Of a stretch of 64,000 nt of DNA, positions 59,952 through 64,000 are shown piece by piece; the first letter of the stretch is position 1, and every line of letters starts with the position of its first letter. The notes below the pieces were generated by a model. The model saw only the letters and a program-made list of their open reading frames with translations, had not been told where the DNA came from and made no database searches. The stretch is from Akkermansia sp. N21116 (GTDB taxonomy: Bacteria; Verrucomicrobiota; Verrucomicrobiia; Verrucomicrobiales; Akkermansiaceae): assembly GCF_029854705.2 (NCBI RefSeq), contig NZ_CP139035.1:2046001-2110000 (forward strand). The letters are read 5' to 3'. The translations under genes and the position numbers were made by a program.

Positions 59952-62615
59952 TCAGCTCTGGCGGAGTTTCTTCTTGTCCAGAAAGTGCAGGGCAAGAGCA
60001 GCCAGGATGAGAGCCGACTCTACATAGTAAAAGAGGTACAGGGCTGACTTGGCATCGGAGAAGCCGTAGGAATGAAGGCCGACTCCCATGGTGTTGACTC
60101 CCCACCATGCGAAAGCGATGATGATGCCTCCGATCATGTTGCCCAGGTGGAGGCCGAAACTCTTGATATATCCCCCGGTTCGGGCGTGGAGAATAATCAA
60201 TTGCCACAAGACGATCATCAGAGCTCCGTTTTCTTTAGGATCCCAGCCCCAGAACCGTCCCCAGGCTTCATTGCCCCAGATACCCCCGAAAACGGTACCG
60301 ATCAGGTTGAAGAGGAGGGAGAAGGCGAGTGCTCCGTATGCCATGCGGGTGAGTATTCTGGATGTGTTCTCGGTGAGCAACCCCATGGGTTTGGAGAAGA
60401 CGGCAACATGAGAAATGATGGCTGCCAGAAGCCCGGCGGCATACCCGAGGACGATAGTGATGACGTGTGTGGAGAGCAGGAAGTTGGAACGGAGGACGGC
60501 TACCAGCGGATCCATGTGGTCGGCTGCCTGGCCCGACTCGTAGAGGATGCCCATCTGGCAGGCGAGACCTCCCAGGACGAGTCCGGTGGCTAGGATGATG
60601 CCGCGTTTGCTGTAAGCTTCCATGACGAGGGAGACGATGACTCCGGCACAGGCGATGAAGGCGATTGTCTCATAGGTGTTGCCGACCGGGGAACGCAGGG
60701 TGATAGTGCTGCGGATGATCATGGAGACGAGCAGAACGATGGCTCCTGCCGCTCCCAGAAACCAGGCTCCATGGAGGCCATTACCGAAGACGAGCTTGTA
60801 AATCCTTGCTCCGAGTCCCTGTTTCCCCTGATCGGGAGATGGCAGGAGGCTGCCGATAATCAGCAGGACGAATCCGGCGACAAAAAAGGCTAGGGCCGTG
60901 TAGAGGGGATCCATGTTGTAGTAAATCAACTCGCGGTCAAGGCGGTTGCGGTAGCTGACGGAGGCAGCCGTGTTGTTGGCGACCAGGGTGAGGAGGAAGA
61001 TTTGTTCTGCTTCATGCGTGAAGTCTTTGTCGTTATTGATTGCTCCCTTTCTTGCCTTGATTGCGCAGGAGGTAAAATTGGAGGCTTGCAATTTACTGGG
61101 GGAAGACGTCCAGTTGCCATTGATGCGATGGTACCACCTCGGGAAACCCGGGGCGTTCATCCTTTCGGGAGCCTGAAGAGCTATGACGGGCATGAACATC
61201 CACAGTTCCATTTGGCGGAGGTTCTGGGCCAGACCGGATATTTCGCGGCCGGTGGCATCGGTCATTTGCTGGGAGGCAATGCGGTTGGCATGGGCGTAGA
61301 TCGTTTCCTTCAGAGGTTCCAATTGCTGGAAGGTATATTGCTTCCTTTTATCCGGCATGGGGGGGAGGCCCAGGCGGGTGACGGTTTCTTCACGATTGAT
61401 GAGGAAGACGGGCATTTGAGAAGCAAATTCCGGGCGGAGCATGCAATCCAGTGCCCATTCCTCAGGGGAGAGTGTGATTTTTTTCCCGTTGGAGCGGAAG
61501 GAAACGCTCTTTTTTCCGTGGGTTCTCAGGAGGTTGAAGCCGGCATAGGTCGAGAAGGGTTTGATTCGCCCTCCATCTTCTACGGCGATTCCCGCAGCTG
61601 CTTCTTTCATTTCTTGGGACCAGGGAATATAGTGGTCGATATCGACTATGCGGACGGCAGGCCGGGCAGCCATCATGCCGATGGCAAAGACGGCCAGAAT
61701 CCCCAGAACGATTGAGGTAAAGAGTAGTTTTTTCCTGCGTCCTCGCCCGTGGTCGGAGGATACAGGGAGGGGAGTGGCTTCTCCGGTTTTTTCTTCCTGT
61801 TTCGGAGAGATTCTTGCATTTTTATTTTTCAGGTATTTGGCAAACATCATCCCGTAATACAGGAGGAGGCCGAGAGTGATGATGTAGGAAGCCCATTTGG
61901 GACCTTGTTCCAGAGGATTGTGGGAGGCGCGCAGGATCGAAGTCATTTCTCCTCCATTGTTTCCCCAGCTCATTTGATAGAGAGTCCACCCGTGGATGCG
62001 GAAGGGCTCGTTCATGCGGATATGGATATGGTCTGCATCGGTGATCCTGTAGTCTTTGTCGGTGATACTGATGACGGATTCGTAGGATTTCGGTTTCTGG
62101 GTACCGGGATAGAATTCCGGCGTGAAACGGTGCAGCATGATGCCGAAATCCATTTCCGGGTAGTATTTGCATTGTCCCGGGGTGAGTGGGATTTCTTCGA
62201 TGACCTGGGTTTGCCAATTACCCAGGGCGACGCAAGCCAGCAGAACGGCGATACCGGCATGTGCCAGCATGAGTCCCCAGCGGGAAAAGTTTTTGCGAAG
62301 CTGGATGATGCCGCCGATGACCAGGTTGATGAGTAAAAGAATGCAGGTGATCAACATTCCTGGCAGAGGAATGCCGAATGTATTGCTGTTACCTAAGGGG
62401 ATGATGACGAACAGTGAACTGAAGAAAGAATCTGCCGCCAGTTCAGGCATGGTGCCTCCGGCATAGGATGCCTGGTAAATTGTTCCGTAAAACGTCAAAA
62501 CCAATAGAATGCCCATCAGGATGATGCCGGTGAGCAACGAGCCGGACAGGCGCATAAGGAAAGCGGAGATCTTTTTGAGGGCTGAGTCTGGAGATGGCGT
62601 TTCTTGTTCAGACAT
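59952..62615 (-). CDS. Cytochrome c maturation fusion, ResB-CcsA (CcsBA) type
   Basis: An 887-residue membrane protein. The N-terminal half is ResB/CcsB-like, with four hydrophobic segments and a large periplasmic region. The C-terminal part is CcsA, with the haem-binding WWD block RFWGWDPKENGALMIVLWQL and the later WWGVNTMGVGLHSYGF. System II fusions deliver haem to apocytochromes c. The ATG at 62615 (MSEQETPSP) is chosen because the 93 codons upstream have no membrane-protein character. Cytochromes c are not encoded in the window. Confidence 0.88.
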   Translation of the reverse strand: MSEQETPSPDSALKKISAFLMRLSGSLLTGIILMGILLVLTFYGTIYQASYAGGTMPELAADSFFSSLFVIIPLGNSNTFGIPLPGMLITCILLLINLVIGGIIQLRKNFSRWGLMLAHAGIAVLLACVALGNWQTQVIEEIPLTPGQCKYYPEMDFGIMLHRFTPEFYPGTQKPKSYESVISITDKDYRITDADHIHIRMNEPFRIHGWTLYQMSWGNNGGEMTSILRASHNPLEQGPKWASYIITLGLLLYYGMMFAKYLKNKNARISPKQEEKTGEATPLPVSSDHGRGRRKKLLFTSIVLGILAVFAIGMMAARPAVRIVDIDHYIPWSQEMKEAAAGIAVEDGGRIKPFSTYAGFNLLRTHGKKSVSFRSNGKKITLSPEEWALDCMLRPEFASQMPVFLINREETVTRLGLPPMPDKRKQYTFQQLEPLKETIYAHANRIASQQMTDATGREISGLAQNLRQMELWMFMPVIALQAPERMNAPGFPRWYHRINGNWTSSPSKLQASNFTSCAIKARKGAINNDKDFTHEAEQIFLLTLVANNTAASVSYRNRLDRELIYYNMDPLYTALAFFVAGFVLLIIGSLLPSPDQGKQGLGARIYKLVFGNGLHGAWFLGAAGAIVLLVSMIIRSTITLRSPVGNTYETIAFIACAGVIVSLVMEAYSKRGIILATGLVLGGLACQMGILYESGQAADHMDPLVAVLRSNFLLSTHVITIVLGYAAGLLAAIISHVAVFSKPMGLLTENTSRILTRMAYGALAFSLLFNLIGTVFGGIWGNEAWGRFWGWDPKENGALMIVLWQLIILHARTGGYIKSFGLHLGNMIGGIIIAFAWWGVNTMGVGLHSYGFSDAKSALYLFYYVESALILAALALHFLDKKKLRQS

Positions 62616-62713
62616 GGAGGGAAGGTACACAGTTGAACCGGAAAGGGCAAGAAAGGAACTCCCGGGTTTGGTGAATTTGCCCGGAGGGTAGCCGGGATGG
62701 AAATGAGGTAAAA

Positions 62714-62747
62714 GAAACCCGCACCGCCGGGGAGCGCTACGGGTTTC
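62714..62747 (-). terminator. Terminator after second rubrerythrin gene
   Basis: GAAACCCG and CGGGTTTC form an 8-base stem around a GC-rich loop. On the minus strand it is followed by TTTTACC, 26 bases past the stop. Confidence 0.75.
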
Positions 62748-62772
62748 GCAGAGAAAATAATGACGGAAATCT

Positions 62773-63348
62773 TTAGAAATTATCAGCCAGAAGTTCAAAG
62801 AATGCCTGGGGATGTTTACATGCCGGGCAAAGCTTGGGGGCTTCGGTTGCTTTTTCGATGTAACCGCAATTGCGGCATTTCCACCAAACTTCACCGTCTT
62901 TGAGGAAGACAGTACCGTCTTTGATGTTTTGGGCGAGCTGGAGGTAGCGGTCTTCGTGATGTTTTTCCACGGTAGCGATGCGGCGGAAGGATTCTGCTAT
63001 GGCGGGGAAGCCTTCTTGTTCGGCTACGTCGGCCATGGCAGGATACATGTCCGACCATTCTTCGTGTTCTCCTTCAGCGGCGGCGAGCAGGCAGGCGACG
63101 GTATCTTTCAATTCAATGGAAGAGGCGGTTGTCATGATGTCCGCACAGGCGTTTTTAAGGTATTTGAAAAAGACCTTGGCGTGTTCTTTTTCATTGTCGG
63201 CTGTTTCCGTGAAGATTGCCGAGATTTGTTCGTAACCTTCCTTCTTGGCTACGCTGGCAAAGTAAGTATAGCGCATGCGAGCCTGGGATTCTCCGACAAA
63301 TGCCTTCAGGAGGTTCTTTTCTGTTTCTGTTCCTTTGAGTTCTTTCAT
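62773..63348 (-). CDS. Rubrerythrin
   Basis: A 191-residue rubrerythrin in canonical order. The di-iron helices contain [36 protein letters not shown] and [10 protein letters not shown] rubredoxin domain with CRNCG and CPACKH follows. It reduces hydrogen peroxide to water with electrons from rubredoxin or NADH-linked reductases. It is a monocistronic unit with an AT-rich upstream region; the Fur/PerR-like box seen before the other rubrerythrin is not clearly repeated here. Confidence 0.95.
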   Translation of the reverse strand: MKELKGTETEKNLLKAFVGESQARMRYTYFASVAKKEGYEQISAIFTETADNEKEHAKVFFKYLKNACADIMTTASSIELKDTVACLLAAAEGEHEEWSDMYPAMADVAEQEGFPAIAESFRRIATVEKHHEDRYLQLAQNIKDGTVFLKDGEVWWKCRNCGYIEKATEAPKLCPACKHPQAFFELLADNF

Positions 63349-63452
63349 GATTACAGGTGGGTTAGGTTATGGGGGTAAATTATCACTCTTGATGATGAAG
63401 ACAAGAATTATTCTAAATTATTTTTTCCAATGAAAATCAAATTATTGCTGTG

Positions 63453-64000
63453 TCAGGCGTAGTTTCTCCGGAGGAGGACGAAGTAGAAGAAGGTGATCAA
63501 AATGGCGTCGATTCCGATTAGAATCATGATAACGAGCGATCTGATTCCATGGATGGAGTTCTTTTGAAGGATGGTGTAGGGATGGCTTTCGATTTGAGTG
63601 ACGATGGCTTGAAGTTCGTCGTGTTTTTTGTTGCGTTTGTTCGTCAGATCCTGAATTGCCTGGGTGTAGTTTTTGTTGAGAGCCCCGAAGGATGGGTTTT
63701 TGGCAAGCAGCTTGCGATAGTAGTTTGAGGAAATGAGGCCTTGCTCGTTGAGTGAGGATTCGGAAATTTGGGTGAGAAGCTGATCAAGCGTAGATTTCTC
63801 ATCAAGAGCGTTTTGTTCGACTGCCTCGAATTTCTTTTTGAGATTCAGATTTGCTTGCAGGATTTGTTCATTTTTTTTATCGACCGTTTTTTTGAGCTGA
63901 TTTAGCTTTGCTTCAAGAACATTACGTGCGGCGAGTTCCTTGCCTAGGTCGGGGTGTGAAGAGTAGTAACTGCCAAGTTTGTTACGTTCGGTGATAATGG
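63453..64000 (-). CDS. Coiled-coil protein with C-terminal membrane segment, N-terminus beyond window
   Basis: The minus strand is open from the right edge to TGA at 63453, giving 182 codons without a usable start, so the protein begins outside the window. The visible part is a long Lys/Gln/Asn/Leu-rich coiled coil (KLNQLKKTVDKKNEQILQAN and similar). It ends in one membrane segment, SLVIMILIGIDAILITFFYFVLL, and a short RRNYA tail. It is more AT-rich than most of its neighbours. I cannot name a family; the topology suggests a tail-anchored or multi-pass envelope protein. Confidence 0.65.
   Translation of the reverse strand, partial: IITERNKLGSYYSSHPDLGKELAARNVLEAKLNQLKKTVDKKNEQILQANLNLKKKFEAVEQNALDEKSTLDQLLTQISESSLNEQGLISSNYYRKLLAKNPSFGALNKNYTQAIQDLTNKRNKKHDELQAIVTQIESHPYTILQKNSIHGIRSLVIMILIGIDAILITFFYFVLLRRNYA

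Overview
The window looks like chromosomal DNA from a Gram-negative bacterium of the Verrucomicrobiota, most likely Akkermansia or a close relative. This is an inference. It rests on a mid-50s GC impression, a giant autotransporter built from autotransporter-associated beta-strand repeats, a fused SecDF, many lipoproteins, weak or missing Shine-Dalgarno signals, and anaerobe-type oxygen defence (two rubrerythrins). No sequence search was run. I saw no rRNA, tRNA, CRISPR array, insertion sequence or origin. Genes are dense: no gene-free stretch exceeds about 280 bases.

Layout. 1-4.4 kb: end of a lipoprotein gene, a XerD-type recombinase, N-carbamoylputrescine amidase, then a MoxR ATPase/DUF58 pair. 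4.4-12.5 kb: metG, a thioredoxin-like protein, a manganese exporter, an alanine/glycine symporter, a DUF4105 protein, a rubrerythrin with a Fur/PerR-like box, and a MATE exporter. 12.6-21.4 kb, all minus strand: secDF, a dCMP deaminase-like gene, an MFS-acyltransferase fusion with a decayed third domain, ssb, an unknown beta-rich protein, and a membrane protein carrying a SecD P1-head-like domain. 21.6-26.3 kb: a peptide ABC importer lacking ATPases, a DUF486 protein and a small lipoprotein. 26.4-32.3 kb: leuA, pth, murA, HU, an amidase and 5-formyltetrahydrofolate cyclo-ligase. 32.5-43.4 kb: one 3608-residue autotransporter. 43.5-52 kb: a BamE-like lipoprotein, a thioredoxin-fold protein without redox cysteines, a CCA-adding enzyme, a GH13/UbiA pair, and an ExbB-ExbD-TonB-like-zinc-ribbon operon. 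52-56.6 kb: an isolated phage-tail-like cassette (collagen-like tail-fibre protein, glycosyltransferase, and, beyond a phosphatase-fold gene, an endolysin-like M15 peptidase). 56.8-64 kb: NhaC antiporter, DNA alkylation repair pair, CcsB-CcsA cytochrome c maturation fusion, a second rubrerythrin, and the end of a coiled-coil membrane protein.

Together this is mostly housekeeping (translation, cell wall, folate, secretion) with envelope functions layered on. The strongest candidates for something new are the phage-tail-like cassette, the SecD-head membrane protein, the cysteine-less thioredoxin-fold protein, the four-gene TonB-like operon, and the exact 113-residue tandem repeat in the giant autotransporter.
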